Shown here: positions 32,901 to 43,329 of the stretch, piece by piece
How the letters are laid out: every line of letters begins with the position of its first letter
Position numbering within the stretch: position 1 is the stretch's first letter
Origin: Cyrtodaria siliqua
Taxonomy: Eukaryota > Mollusca > Bivalvia > Adapedonta > Hiatellidae
Assembly (NCBI GenBank): GCA_037043455.1
Contig: JAWPHD010003087.1
Location: 124,001 to 188,000, forward strand
Length of the DNA stretch: 64,000 nt
Direction of reading: 5' to 3'
The notes under the pieces: model-generated
The model's input: only the letters and a program-made list of their open reading frames with translations
Database searches by the model: none
What the model was told of the DNA's origin: nothing
Position numbers and translations under genes: made by a program

Positions 32901-33388
32901 TAGGAATTGAGGTGTACATTTAGATCACCCATGAAAACTACAAAGCCTCTTTCTGAATAAGCATGTATCAAATCTGAAAGTTTATCTACATATTCCCTAA
33001 ATATGGCACTACAGTGGTTCTTACTTGGTAAATACACTTGAAATATGAACACGTACACGTTGGTACTTACTTCTAATTGTATACCGATAATCCTATCATC
33101 GTCAATTGGTAATGTGGATATTCTACTCGTATACTTAATATTCCACAAAATGGCTACACCCCCCTTTCCTACTTTACGATTACTTGGAAGTTTTAGATCG
33201 TTATCACATACAGAATGACATACATACATATTATCATTTTTGCTCAAAAAATGAAGATCTTTCTGATAAAGCCAGTGCTCCGATACTCCACATATGTCAA
33301 CTGAGTACTTGTTTAAAGTATCACTGAGATATGTACAACTTGACATAATACCAGTAACATTCCATGACATTAGTCTTAGCATTGCCAT
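29939..33388 (-). CDS. LINE ORF2: apurinic endonuclease plus reverse transcriptase
   Basis: 1,149 residues, no internal stop, ATG at 33386-33388. The N-terminus is an APE-type endonuclease: SWNVTG near residue 8, SEHWL (catalytic Glu), GDLNVH and the terminal SNHRPI (His). The reverse transcriptase follows: PNNYRAITLSS, RQGTRQGGVSSPFLY, and the catalytic ADD at about residues 730-732 (TVADDMVL). The C-terminal region has a CCHC finger, C-x2-C-x9-H-x4-C (CPRCERQ...EHYIFYC), near residue 1065. It nicks target DNA and copies its own RNA there. The endonuclease type and microsatellite tail point to the CR1/Jockey side of the LINE tree; the exact clade needs a tree. The ORF is intact although the element is 5'-truncated. 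Confidence 0.95.
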   Translation of the reverse strand: MAMLRLMSWNVTGIMSSCTYLSDTLNKYSVDICGVSEHWLYQKDLHFLSKNDNMYVCHSVCDNDLKLPSNRKVGKGGVAILWNIKYTSRISTLPIDDDRIIGIQLEVSTNVYVFIFQVYLPSKNHCSAIFREYVDKLSDLIHAYSERGFVVFMGDLNVHLNSYKYNKRLDDRGYVFNEFMLENRFTSINTLPLCSGAISSFVSKNGESLIDHILLPTDKIDYASDCQILDDGSLSFSNHRPILCTLLFPSYERITPSTESGQRIKWSKVPVDILKEYEIFLENDPILKNAKDLALTSKSDIYQLYDLLVTRILNASTVCLPKAKFRRHLKPYWNKQLNCYHNNMKNKRMIWLSNGKPRNGLSYFNYKEAKREFRCQHRYAVDQYMVKLNLEIDEAAEIDQDLFWNLVNARRKKSCTAPGTEMNFNEILSRNPIDILSGWRNYFSDLYSVDDDSNFDSAFFQHVNETVHSKNVELSNYNVCDLIPISVADINYFLRLAKRNKACGEDKIYYEHIIHAGVIVKQLIANLLTAMLKLAHAPEKMKCGIIITLFKGGKKDHRDPNNYRAITLSSPFMKLYERVLLSRLANENKIHINHLQGGFQKDLGCLMTSFTFRESIYFAKENKSKLYVGLNDSRQAFDRLWHNGLFFKLNEFNIDPTTYKAIIDMYNNVTSRVRCNGNVSETLRVRQGTRQGGVSSPFLYLAYINGLISEIEDSGLGFCLVNINFSCLTVADDMVLVSFSKLGLDKMMSICNDYATKWRFKYNASKCSVIVFNETKFEFENKNRTWKIGNEPVVETINYTHLGVICNKYMDIQGSIKESCRKLRGAFLGLINAGLHEDGLHPITSMKIYKSVVIPKALYGCEQWYDMTKSDMLMLERSHRFCIKYMQSIPTQTRTDICLSLIGAKSIESEIDTRKLLFLGQLCRSICPHVVREVFIYRLLHFIENPSHQRGYIPEIYRILRKYSLLNVLNEFRISGVFPSKFTWKRMIKNSVCTMAETEWSFRVNNDCSLRDFLCIKPMLSHACELWEFSKAQPKYTTKCKSAICLLCKLFSDSYTKSCPRCERQVSSISEHYIFYCVRTKHISVKLWQSIFTIVGSNVFNIFINLSPREQIIVMLNGMRPLSDKCNLTCLKVVINAFHLIWSVGQAVN

Positions 33389-33430
33389 TTTAACTAGTTA
33401 TAAATGGTACTTTTTATGAGTAGACACTGC

Positions 33431-33940
33431 TTACTCATCAAGGCAAAGATATGGATTATAATCCGACCAGTCAGATCGATGTACAGTCTCGTTCCAGTAA
33501 CTAGCATGTTCAGGGCCATGACCCTTATGGTAATCACTGTATCGAGATGGACAGTGTCGATTTTCACTGTGCCTTTTAGTATACATCGAGCGCGAGACCC
33601 ACGGTCTGCATGTAACACCTTTAGCCCAGAAGAACCGATCTTCCAGCAAGCTTGCATCACAATCATCTTCTACATTCAGACGAATTACAACTGGTTTAAG
33701 CTTATTTCTAAAGATTGTTACCTTGGTTACCTTTGGTCCCCTTCTGTTCACATATTGTGCAATTTTACTTTCTGTTATAGTTGGCTTGAACCCACCCAAA
33801 TAAAACCGCTTAGTCCGCTTCCTAATATAATCAGATTTATGAAACGAGTTATGAATTATTTTAATTTTAACGAGCCTTTTGGCGAAATACTCGATACAAA
33901 AATAAGCTGTTTTACCGAAAGTGTACACAATTTGTAACAC
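33431..33940 (-). pseudogene. LINE ORF1, C-terminal fragment
   Basis: Open frame of about 170 codons ending 42 bases before ORF2. The part FYLGGFKPTITESKIAQYV to FFWAKGVTCRPWV resembles the RRM/alpha-beta domain found near the end of ORF1 in many animal LINEs (nucleic-acid chaperone role). The frame begins with GTG rather than ATG, and no domain precedes it. I read it as an ORF1 cut off by 5' truncation rather than a full protein. Confidence 0.7.
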
Positions 33941-35368
33941 TCCTCTTATAGTATTAAATCAGCATTTATATTCCAAACCGTGACAAATTTATTATCATTT
34001 CAGTTCATTTGCTCAGATTAGTAAAGAAGGAAAATAAAAATGGTTCTCCATTAATTACTTCTCCTTCCAGTGGCACATATCAAACAAATATATCCGACGA
34101 ATAATAACTGTAACCTGATATCTCATGTTACACTAGTCATTCGCCTATCGCCAGTCCCAGTGTTTTAGAACTATTCAAAAGAAAAAACAACTGATAACTT
34201 ATGATTTTAATTTTTTTATGTTGATTGCAAAATATTAAAAGAAACTATAAAACCTGAAACGAGATCGAGTCTAATACATTGTATACGCCCATCGTTAGAC
34301 TTGGCGTATCATGTCATGGCGTTGTCCGCCTACCTGAATGTTCGTCTGTCCGTTAAACATTAGCTGACACGTTGTACACGTCCTCATCATGATCCAATAA
34401 ATTCATCTGAAAAAGGCCCTTAACTCTCTGATTCATATACTTAACTCTCTGATTCATATACATGTATTTGAATTATTTTCCTTTGAAAAATGTTTAACCT
34501 GGAACTTAACCTTGCATTTTGCAAGTGAATATGGGACTAATGATTTTCAAAGTCCAGGTCTACAACAAATGAAACTGTACACATATATTCAACATGATCC
34601 AGTAGATACAACTAAATAAGGTCCTTAACTCTCTGTATCATATTCTTTACATTATTATCCTTTCAAAAAGGTTTTACATTGAACATAACCGTGCATTTTT
34701 TGCTCCCCGCTGCAATGTTAACAGAATAGTATACCAAAAATTGAAGGCTGGCCAGATTTCTGAGCGGAAAATAGCACAAGTGGCAGCCAAACAGCGTTCA
34801 AATTATATGCCTCCGCGTAGATAAATAGTGCCTCCGGGTTTACAAGAACTGAATGTAATGAGAAGAACTGACTTAAATTATGTATGCAATAAAAAGATTC
34901 CAAATAACAATATATCAATTGTGTCTACAGAATTTGCCTTGTTAAACGTAATAAAATAGTTGATCATATTGGGGGAAAACGTTCTGGTTACGGCATTGTT
35001 TTATTTGATTTTACTTCAGATAGAACGTGAAAACAACATGATTATTGCTTTATTCACAAAATAGCTCTAAAATGGCTATGTTGAGTCATGTCCCTTAGAT
35101 ACATGTTAAATCAGGAACCTATCCTCAGTTCCAAAGTAAGGGACTGTTAAAGTACTGAAACTGCAACAAACAAATGTTCTTCCGTATTCTAACAAAACGG
35201 TTATACAGGCCCATAGCTGTGATGTCAATTTTCTTCACTCATTTCTCTTTATAAAAAGTTATACATTTGTCCAGAGTTCCTTTTCCTTCATTTAAACAGT
35301 TAACTGTGAGAACAGTACTATTCTTTAGTAAACATTCGTGAGTCATTTTTTCAAATGTCTGATACTGA
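33941..35368. other. Gene-free stretch
   Basis: AT-rich with no recognisable coding sequence. CCTTAACTCTCTGATTCATA-type segments recur near 34418, 34440 and 34621, suggesting a decayed tandem repeat. Confidence 0.5.
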
Positions 35369-35632
35369 CCAGGCCTAATATTCATCAAACTTTTGAGCAC
35401 AAGCATCGGACTCGACTCAAAATCTCAATATTTTTAATTTCAAATAAAAAAAATTTACAAGCAAATTACTATATTTTCTTATAGAAACGAGTAATTGTAA
35501 AGGTAATTTAACAGAAAATGTCTAAAAATCACAAATCTTACGCATACTTTTGTGTTGATAGGTTTGCAAAGAATGAGATTTTGATTCTGATTCTGATTCT
35601 TGTGCTCAAAAAGTTGATGAATTTAGGCCAGG
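35369..35632. mobile_element. MITE with about 60-bp TIRs
   Basis: Left end CCAGGCCTAATATTCATC and onward through TTTTGAGCACAAG; right end (about 35575-35632) is the reverse complement with a few mismatches and an extra GATTCT reiteration. 264 bp, no transposase. A second, right-truncated copy lies at 60214-60455 in the same orientation. Target duplication not clear. Confidence 0.83.
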
Positions 35633-35639
35633 TATGTAA

Positions 35640-36010
35640 TACGACGGGCGTGTATGTCCCCACTAGGCGGTGCTCTTGTTCGTGGAACTTCGCATATGTT
35701 CACAGCAGAGGGCTTCGAGGTAGTTGGCCTCTTGTTTTAGAGCTGTATCCACGGTATAGTTGTTATTTTCGTGTATATTCTATGTTAGCTGCGATAATCG
35801 TACCTCTTATGGTATGTACCTACCACAGAGCTACGATGCGATCCTGTATAGAAGAAAGGTTTTTGAAGACAAGAAAAGCCTGCATGAACAGCCACCGTAT
35901 TTTAATAGCCTAAGCCTTAAATACCACGCGTGCATGCATACAACTCACAAAATAGAAGATATCTCCGTAACCCGCCCACAGCTGACACAAATCGACAACG
36001 TTAACAGGAA
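35640..36010. repeat. Dispersed repeat, copy 2 of 3
   Basis: Shares CCTGCATGAACAGCCACCG with the reverse complement of 37400-37440, and related text with 13881-14340. The open frames here (35518-35913, 35760-36026) span the MITE edge and the repeat, and I do not consider them genes. Confidence 0.55.
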
Positions 36011-36059
36011 AGCGTCCGGTGTGTGAATAGGCCGGGGTTAAGTTTCAACAAGAGGCCCA

Positions 36060-36325
36060 AGAGGGCCTGTGGACGCTCTACTGGCTAATATGGCTCGTAT
36101 AACATCAATGAAGCGAGTGACTATCGTCTTAAAGAGGCAGAATATAGCATTTTTAACTAAATCAAGAGCTATAACTCCGCCGTTACTGGTCCGATCTGGC
36201 TGGTTTTCGAACTTGGCCAGTAGAGATAATAAAAAAAAACATTAAAAAAAAAAAGACTTTACCGAGCTGTTATTAATCTGGTAAAGTTTGGTAAAGATCG
36301 AATGAAAAAAATATGGCGTCTAGAG
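36060..36325 (-). repeat. Copy of the 160-bp repeat family, reversed
   Basis: Contains the reverse complement of the CAGCGGAGTTATGGCC / TTAGTTAAAAATGCTATATT block found at 5250-5890, then leads into the next array. Confidence 0.75.
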
Positions 36326-37205
36326 TGTACACAAGGTTTTTCAAGTATTTGACCTAGTGACCTAGTTTTTGACTCCATGGGACCCATTTTCGAACTTGAC
36401 CAAAATATAATTAAGACAACATTTCGACAAAGTTTCATCTAGATCATGTCAGAAATATGGCCTCTAGAGTGTACCCAAGGTTTTTCAAGTATTTGACCTA
36501 GTGACCTAGTTTTTGACCCTGTGTGACCCATTTTCGAACTTTAGCAAGCTATAATTGAAACAAATATTCTGACAAAATTGCATCAAGATCGGGTCAAAAA
36601 TATGGCCTCTAGAGTGTACACACGGTTTTTCCAAAGTTTGACCTAGTGACCTAGTTTTTAACACCATGTGACCCATTTTTGAACTTGACTAAGATATAAT
36701 TAAGACAAACATTTTGACAAAGTTTCATCAAGATTGGGTCAAACATACGGCTTCTAGAGTGTACACAAGGTTTTTCAAGTATTTGACCTAGTGACCTAGT
36801 TTTTAACCCCATGTGACCCATTTTCAAACTTGACCAAGATATAATTAAGACAAACATTCTGACAAAGTTGCATTAAGCTCGGGTCAAAAATATGGCCTCT
36901 AGAGTGTACACAAGGTTTTTCCAATATTTGACCTAGTGACCTAGTTTTTAACTTCATGTGACCCATTTCCGAACTTGATCAAGATATAATTAAGATAAAC
37001 AATTTGACAAAGTTTCATCAAGATTGGGTAACAAGTATGAGCTCTAGAGTGTACACAAGTTTTTTCAAGTATTTGACCTAGTGACCTAGTTTTTGATGCC
37101 ACATGACCCATTTTTGAACTTGACCGAGATTTCATTGAGACAAACATTCTGACAAAGTTTCATGATGATTGCATCAGAAATGTGGCCTCTAGAGTGTACA
37201 CAAGA
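36310..37205. repeat. About 145-bp tandem repeat, six units
   Basis: TCTAGAGTGTACACAAGG recurs near 36317, 36465, 36608, 36754, 36897, 37042 and 37188. Each unit continues TTTGACCTAGTGACCTAGTT and later AATTAAGACAAACATTCTGA. Antisense 68-codon frames at 36651 and 36941 are the same repeat read twice, not genes. Confidence 0.93.
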
Positions 37206-37379
37206 AAAGTTAACGGACGACGGCCAGTAGAGCTAAAAATACGAAAACAGACGTCAAACGAGAACAAGATTATTTCGAACAATGAAAATGTCGGAAATTA
37301 ACAGTCCTCTATCAGTGACTTTCGAACACTGACAATATCGGCGTGTCTTTCCTCTCGTTGGTGTGTCTTCTGCATGCAG

Positions 37380-37600
37380 TTGTGGTATTTAAGGTTTGTT
37401 CTATTGAAATACGGTGGTTGTTTATGCAGGTATTGCGTGATGCCTTCAGAAACATCGCTGGAAAAGTGCGAACGGTGGTCGGTACGGGATCCTGCTGATT
37501 CCTAATGGCACAAGAATCGTGGCTCTATGGTGAGTACATACTACCGTAAGAGCCATGATTCTCACGTCTAACACTATGTTTGATGTCCTTTCTTTTCCTT
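37380..37600 (+). repeat. Dispersed repeat, copy 3 of 3
   Basis: GGTGGTTGTTTATGCAGGTA followed by GCCTTCAGAAACATCGC matches the reverse complement of part of 13881-14340. No coding content. Confidence 0.6.
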
Positions 37601-38385
37601 TTATATAATGGCGGCCTTTATAATCCAGTCATTTATCTGCCACGGCAATAGCCTTTCAAGACACTTCGTTTCCCACCGAAAGCAACAGCTAATCTCTAAG
37701 TTACTTTAATAATAAATGTCCATATGTGGAATTTATCTCTTTAAATGTATCTATGTAATAGGTAGACCTACATGACGAGTGGCTTGTATAACCCTTTATG
37801 TTGCAGGTTAAGTAAGTGTCTCTACATTTGATAAATGCAAATTAGAAACGATGAAGTTCAATTGATGAAAATTAGCTGAGTTTCATAAATCACTATGCTA
37901 AGCTCGCCTGTCCAGTTCATGGAGCGGGGTCAATGCCGTTTATAATTGAATATGTACGTGTAAATATTCAGGGACGGTAACCCACATAAATTAAATGAAA
38001 TAAATGATGAATAATAATTTTAGCCTAATACATTATTTATTTAACAGTACTTCTGAGTGTTCCCTTTCTTGATGACAAACATGAAAAAGGTCACCATTTC
38101 CATAGTGATTCAGTGCAGAAACAAGTCCCATTTAGACTGCTACACGAAACGGGACATGCGCAGTGAAGCAGTCTAAGTTCCATTTTCCTCCCCACCCCAC
38201 GCTCCCGGTTAGGTATAATTTATAATAGGGTGTAGCTCCCATTCATGGTATAAGCATTACATATTTGAATGATAAGCAAATACTATATTGTTTGTTGATC
38301 TGATACAATTTATAGAAACGCATTGTGGCTGAAACTTTATAGAAATCCAGGTTAATTTGTTAAGAATATTTCCAGAATTTGAGCT
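37601..38385. other. Gene-free stretch
   Basis: No coding, RNA or repeat signal recognised. Confidence 0.5.
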
Positions 38386-38600
38386 TTATTCAGACAATTT
38401 CGAATAGGCGATTATACTAAGACAATGGGAGATAAATTCAGCCTTGCACTATATTTAAAAAAATTAGAGATTATTTAACTGTTGGGGTCGATTATAGGGA
38501 AATCCTTCACGAGACGGTAAGCATGTGGTTCTTTTCACGAACGAGATGATGCGAGTGAGAGGGGAAAAAACACACCCACCACCTTGTGAAAGGTTTCCAC
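38386..38600 (+). repeat. Dispersed repeat shared with 55180-55345
   Basis: TCGATTATAGGGAAATCCTT and the flanking AGAGATTATTTAACTG and ACGAACGAGATGATGCGAG segments reappear in reverse complement at 55240-55345, inside the long-TIR element. Confidence 0.7.
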
Positions 38601-38729
38601 ACAATCGAATGAAGCAGTTCAATAATTGAGTTATTACATTTTATAAATATATAAATTGTATTACATTTTAAATCAGTTTGTCCCAATCCCAATCTTTCAC
38701 CCATAGAAATGTAATAACATATATTGAGG

Positions 38730-38835
38730 CCATCCCAAGGGTTTTATGGATCTGGGAAACATGGCCAATTACTTTTAGGGATCTGGGGAATATTGACAAT
38801 TACTTTAAGGGATCCAGGGATCAAAGGCCTACTGA
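38730..38835. repeat. Short tandem repeat, about 38 bp, three units
   Basis: ATTACTTTTAGGGATCTGGG-like units. The same kind of unit recurs at 41450-41620 and, reversed, at 48520-48670. Confidence 0.7.
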
Positions 38836-38889
38836 AAAATTACTTTAAGTTTTACGTATAATCACTATGCTTTACTTTTAAAACGACAT

Positions 38890-39640
38890 TTGGACTGCTG
38901 ATCACTGTTGACTGCTTTTGACGGCTTTCAGTATTACTTTTTATGATGGTTTTTAATTGTGCCCATCGCTAAACTGGACGCTCTAACTTCCCAGAATACC
39001 AAACGCACTGCATGCTTGGTGGTGGACCCATTGACAGGTCGCCACTATGCTTTCCTCTTTAATTGAGCGATGACCGGACAGGCTGTGGATCCTATGATGG
39101 CGTCTACCTAAAGCCCAAAAGGACGGTGACGTTTGATGTTTGTCTGTATTCTTGTCTTGTGCCCTCAATGGCTTATACTCTTGTTGCTCTGGCTTCTGCC
39201 AAGTCATTGAGTACCTTTGTGGCTTTCTATGCTATTGTTTTTATTTTATTTATATATACACGAGCATATTTGTGTTTTACTTATATTGCCTATTAATGCT
39301 GCCTTGTTGGTTAGAGAATAGTTCATGGCGGGGATTTCTTTATTTACACTTTCCCATTTTATTGGGTTGACAGTAGGATAAGTGTGAGGTTTGGTGCACC
39401 CTAGAACCTGGTTTAAACCCCCAGCGGCCTTTTTAACCACTGACCGTTCCAAGGCGGTAGCCCTATTGTCAACCCTTTTGTGTTTGTGATGTCTTGTTTG
39501 GCCTTTTATTCATCTTTAAATTTGTTCTTTGTTTCTGTGTGTGTTTATGGTTGACTGTCGTCCTTGAATGCTGCTTTCCCTGTTCGATTTTTTTATCTAT
39601 ATTTCCCGTTCAACTGAAAGCGTCTGCACGGCGATGAACA
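38890..39640. repeat. Probable dispersed repeat, no second copy here
   Basis: Contains GGTGCACCCTAGAACCTGG and AACCACTGACCGTTCCAAGG, which look like bivalve interspersed-repeat text, and several overlapping open frames without recognisable domains (39063-39296, 39140-39370). Classification is from general impression only. Confidence 0.35.
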
Positions 39641-39669
39641 TTTCCCATGTGTTTCCATTTTAGTGCAAC

Positions 39670-41230
39670 TAATCACGGATCAGCAGAGCTTATGCCGCGG
39701 TGCGTCGTTCGTCTGTCCATAAAATGTTTGTGGCGACTACTCCTCTAAATTAAATGCATTTTCATGAAACTTTACAAAAACGTTGCCCATAAGGTCTAGT
39801 TGATAGCAAAACTTCAGGTTGATGTGAAATCCAAGATGGCTATCAAAGCTAAAAATAGATTTAAAAAACATAATTTTGTGGAGACTACTTCCCAAAAACC
39901 CTAAGAGGTATTGATTTGGAACCTTTACCAAATTGACTGGCATGACATAGTGTTGGTCCTAAACAAAACGAATTTTGATTCGATATTAAACATGGCCGCC
40001 AGTGAACACGTTTTTGATGAACTTTCATGAAACTTTACATGAATGTTGCTTTTGATATATAGTTTGAAATGCTAAGTATCTTTGTTTGCATAAAGTTATA
40101 TAGGAAAAACTATTGGGACATGAATGTTGCTCTTGGTGTCTAGTTGATCCTAAGTAAAAACAAAATCAGGTCTGCCAGAAATTCAGGATGGCCACCATAG
40201 GTAAAAATAGATTTTAAAAATAAAAGTTTTGGCGACTTCTCAAAAAACACAAGTGGTATTGATTTTGAACCTATACCAAAATGACTGTAGTTGGATCTAA
40301 ACAAAATTAATTTAGATTCGATGTCAAACATGGCCGCCAATGGCCATCTTTGATTACATATAATTGTATAGGAAAAACCTGTGGCGACTGCTCCTCTAAC
40401 ACTATTTGATGGATTGTCATGAAACTTTACAGGAATTTGCTCTTGATGTCTAGTTGGTTCTAAGTAGAAATCAGGTAAGCCAAAATTTCAAGATGGTCGC
40501 CATAGCTAAACATATATTTTAAAATACAGTTGTGTGGTGACTAATTCTCAAAAAAACAAGGGTTATTTATTTGAAACCTTTACCAAATTGATTGGTATGA
40601 CACGTAGTTGGTCCTAAACAAAACTCATTTTGATTCAGTATCAAACATGGTCGCCAGCAGACATCTTTGTTTGCATAGAGTTATATATAGGAACAACTAG
40701 GTTTGCATATAGTTATATATAGGAACAAAGTGGCGACTACTCTTCTGAAACTACTTGATATATTTCATGAAACTGTATAGGAATGTTGCCCTTGATGTCT
40801 AGCTGGTCCTAGTTGGCCGAAACTTTAAAATGACCACCAAAGGTAAAAGAAGATTTTAACAAGAAATGTCACTGTAAGTGACAAATGGCCCCGAAGAGGT
40901 TTTGACCTTTGACCTCTAAGTTTGACCTTGACCTTGGAGTCACGGACCTGGATTTTGCACGCGACATGTCGTCTTGTTGTGGTGAGCACTTGTTCTAAGT
41001 TATTTAAAATCCGTCCGGGAATGTCGGAGTTATTTACCGGATACGATTAGACCGACGGACGGACGGACTGACAGACTACTATATGCCACCCTTCGGGGGC
41101 ATACTATATGCCGCCCGTCGGGGCATAAATATACAAAAAAAAATATTTGACGTCAAACATGGCCTAAACATGGTAGCCATCTTTGATTATACAGAGTTAC
41201 ATAGGGAAAACTTGTGGCAACTACTCCTCT
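39670..41230. repeat. Decayed 320-bp tandem repeat with a nested repeat
   Basis: Same family as 10830-12200 (GGCGACTACTCCTCT, ATGGCCGCCA, AAAATAGATTTTAAAA). At about 40860-41130 it is interrupted by a different repeat: TTTGACCTTTGACC motifs, GGACGGACGGACTGA, and a palindromic end with CATACTATATGCC twice. Confidence 0.8.
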
Positions 41231-41449
41231 CACACTATGTGGAAATGTAAAAATGGAGCCAAATACGTTCAATACGAAGAATCTGAACGTTATAACTGTA
41301 TCTGTTACTGTGGCTATATAAAAAATGGCCAAGAAAAACCCACAGAATGCTGTTTTTTTTTATTATGATGTGTAAATGGTAAAAGCAGTCCAGAGAAGAC
41401 TACAGAATGTTTTTTATATAAGGGTTATTAAGCGAACAATATTTGTTAC
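41231..41449. other. Spacer
   Basis: Nothing recognised. Confidence 0.4.
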
Positions 41450-41620
41450 TTTTAGGGAACTATAATTAACACTTTTGGGGATCTCGGGAACAGTGTAAAT
41501 ACTTTTAGGGATCTAGGGAACATGGACAAAATACCTTTGGGGAACTTGGCAAATACGTTGGGGATCTGGGGAACATAGGCTATTACTTTAAGGGATCTGG
41601 GGAACAAGAACCCCGAAACC
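41450..41620. repeat. Short tandem repeat, about 38 bp, four to five units
   Basis: Units of TTTTAGGGATCTAGGGAACA type, related to 38730-38835 and, reversed, 48520-48670. Confidence 0.8.
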
Positions 41621-41683
41621 CCCACCGTTCTAGATGGGTCTCGATATTGTAGCATGGCCGCTGAAAATTCTCTTTGTAATTTG

Positions 41684-41790
41684 TTTGTATGGTGTTTGTA
41701 TGGTGTTTGTATGGTGTGGTGTGTATGGTGTTTGTATGGTGTGTGTATGGTGTTTGTATGGTGTGTGTATGGTGTTTGTATGGTGTTTTA
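41684..41790. repeat. GTGTTTGTATG microsatellite
   Basis: Alternating GTGTTTGTATG and GTGTGTATG units. Two overlapping Tyr/Cys/Val-rich frames here are artefacts of the repeat. Confidence 0.92.
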
Positions 41791-41956
41791 CGTCACTTTC
41801 AACACATGTAAGTTAATACGGTCGATTTTTGTAATAGCACAGGCGTAAATAGTTTAGTTGAAAATAACACCTGTCAGAATAAATGGTGTATGACAACTAC
41901 CAGTTATTGGAAGTTAGAGTTAGGCAGGGAGCTGAAATGGACATGCTACAAAACGA

Positions 41957-42055
41957 ATAGAGTATGGTTTCATCTCGTTGGTTAATTTAAACACCTCGAT
42001 GGGCGTAGCCCATCTCGATGTTTAAATTAACCAACGAGATGAAACCATACTCTAT
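41957..42055. repeat. 99-bp near-perfect palindrome (hairpin)
   Basis: The left arm begins ATAGAGTATGGTTTCATCTC and the right arm ends with its exact complement. About 36 bp pair perfectly, then a short mismatch (ACCTCG against ATCGAG), then GATGGGC pairs with GCCCATC around a GTA turn. It is unlike the other repeats in the window. Possible foldback element, hairpin RNA source or DNA cruciform. Confidence 0.93.
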
Positions 42056-42319
42056 CTATTACATACATTATTGAGTCACCAATGCCTCCAATATTTTTTA
42101 ATGTTATTTCCTCATCTCCTTTTCTTGTCACTTCAATAGATCCATTGTGCAATGCCGAAGACATTATCGACCTGCTTAGATTTCTGAATAGATTTCCCCA
42201 GATAAACAGAAAATAAGTTCATTCATGTGAAATTGCAAAATTTTATCTACATGTTCGATTTATATGAATAAAAAATGCACCCAGTCCTCCTGTTCTAGAC
42301 TAAATCACACATACACCTT

Positions 42320-42850
42320 CTCTTGTTAGTCTTTGTGTGTTCTTGGGCAAGACATGTTCCTTTTAATATCCTCGTCTCAGGCCCGTATCTACGCTGAGGC
42401 AGTTGCGTCGGTAGACTTTTGGGAATGTACATACTTTACATATAAATAAATAATCAGTATCAAGCATTATCACAAATGTCTTGCTTTAAACTGAAATCTT
42501 GTCAGGGACACACTAAAACCTAGGAATCACATGAAGAAATCACAAAACAAAATCGAATTGTGGGTGTGGTGGAGATACCATCGGACATCCATAGAAAGAG
42601 ATTTGCCTCGGTTAAATTTCAGGGCTGGCTACAGGACTGCGTCCGTCGGATGGGGACGTTAACCGGGCGGTCTCGTACATCGGAGTCTTATCTTCCGAGC
42701 ACGTTAAAGAGCCACGTGCTTCTATTCGTCAGTGAAAGTTTTTCAGGCTCATGTATTCCTATTTGTCCTTCCCCTCTCTCTGGTGCGGCTCTAAATAACA
42801 TATACTGTGTTGATGAGCCGTTAAACAACATTCATTTCAATTTTCTGGTG
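42320..42850 (+). mobile_element. SINE (CAACATTCAATT-tail family), broken copy
   Basis: GTGTGTTCTTGGGCAAGACA at 42336-42355 and then, after a 250-bp unrelated insertion, GCGTCCGTCGGATGGGGACG and the body to CCGTTAAACAACATTCATTT near 42840. The same family is present at 54434-54905 and 58857-59174. The 217-codon frame from 42560 runs through this SINE and the next array and is not a gene. Confidence 0.78.
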
Positions 42851-42908
42851 AAAATGCTGATTTTGTGTTTTAAAACTTATATATATATTGTAAAAAGGCC
42901 AGTTAAAC

Positions 42909-43054
42909 ACACTGTACTGTGTGTGACCTACGTTAACCACGCTGTACTGTGTGTGACCTACGTTAACCACGCTGTACTGTGTGTGACCTACGTTAACCAT
43001 GCTGTACTGTGTGTGACCTACGTTAACCACGCTGTACTGTGTGTGACCTACGTT
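42909..43054. repeat. 30-bp minisatellite, five copies
   Basis: Unit CTGTACTGTGTGTGACCTAC followed by GTTAACCACG. Copies differ at one or two bases. Because 30 is divisible by three it keeps frames open on both strands. Confidence 0.95.
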
Positions 43055-43329
43055 CCTTACTTTGTTGAGTCATACGCTCACGCTCCATACCAGTTTAAAA
43101 AGGTTCTAGATCTATTAGATTCAAACTGCTTTAATATTGATGAGCACACCGCATCATATGCAAAGGTAGGCCGACGTACGCCTGACCAGCATCGACTTAC
43201 GTTTAATTCCTAGCACGCTATTTCAATATTGTTTTATTACACATGGTATGATACTCCACCAAGTCACACTATACTGACACCGGACCGACCAGTCCTAGCA
43301 CTACTCTTTATATGGTGAACGCCAAACAA

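Larger units (their letters stand above)
29363..33940 (-). mobile_element. 5'-truncated non-LTR retrotransposon (LINE)
   Basis: Minus strand carries the end of ORF1, complete ORF2 with APE-type endonuclease and reverse transcriptase, then a roughly 575-bp 3' UTR ending in AATAAAGAATCAATCAATCA. The short ATCA-repeat tail in place of poly(A) is typical of CR1/Jockey-like clades. Its 3' end touches the 5' LTR of the neighbouring element with no spacer. The 5' boundary is near 33940. Confidence 0.93.

Noticed and set aside
33404..33937. 177-codon plus-strand frame
   Set aside because: It is antisense to the LINE ORF1 fragment, whose minus-strand reading has a recognisable ORF1-type domain and sits correctly before ORF2.
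39063..39370. Hydrophobic overlapping frames resembling small membrane proteins
   Set aside because: Overlapping frames in T-rich repeat-like DNA with no conserved partner, no start context and no domain.
42560..43213. 217-codon plus-strand frame with repeated YVNHAVLCVT
   Set aside because: It runs from a SINE body through the 30-bp array. The repeat length is a multiple of three and keeps frames open on both strands.
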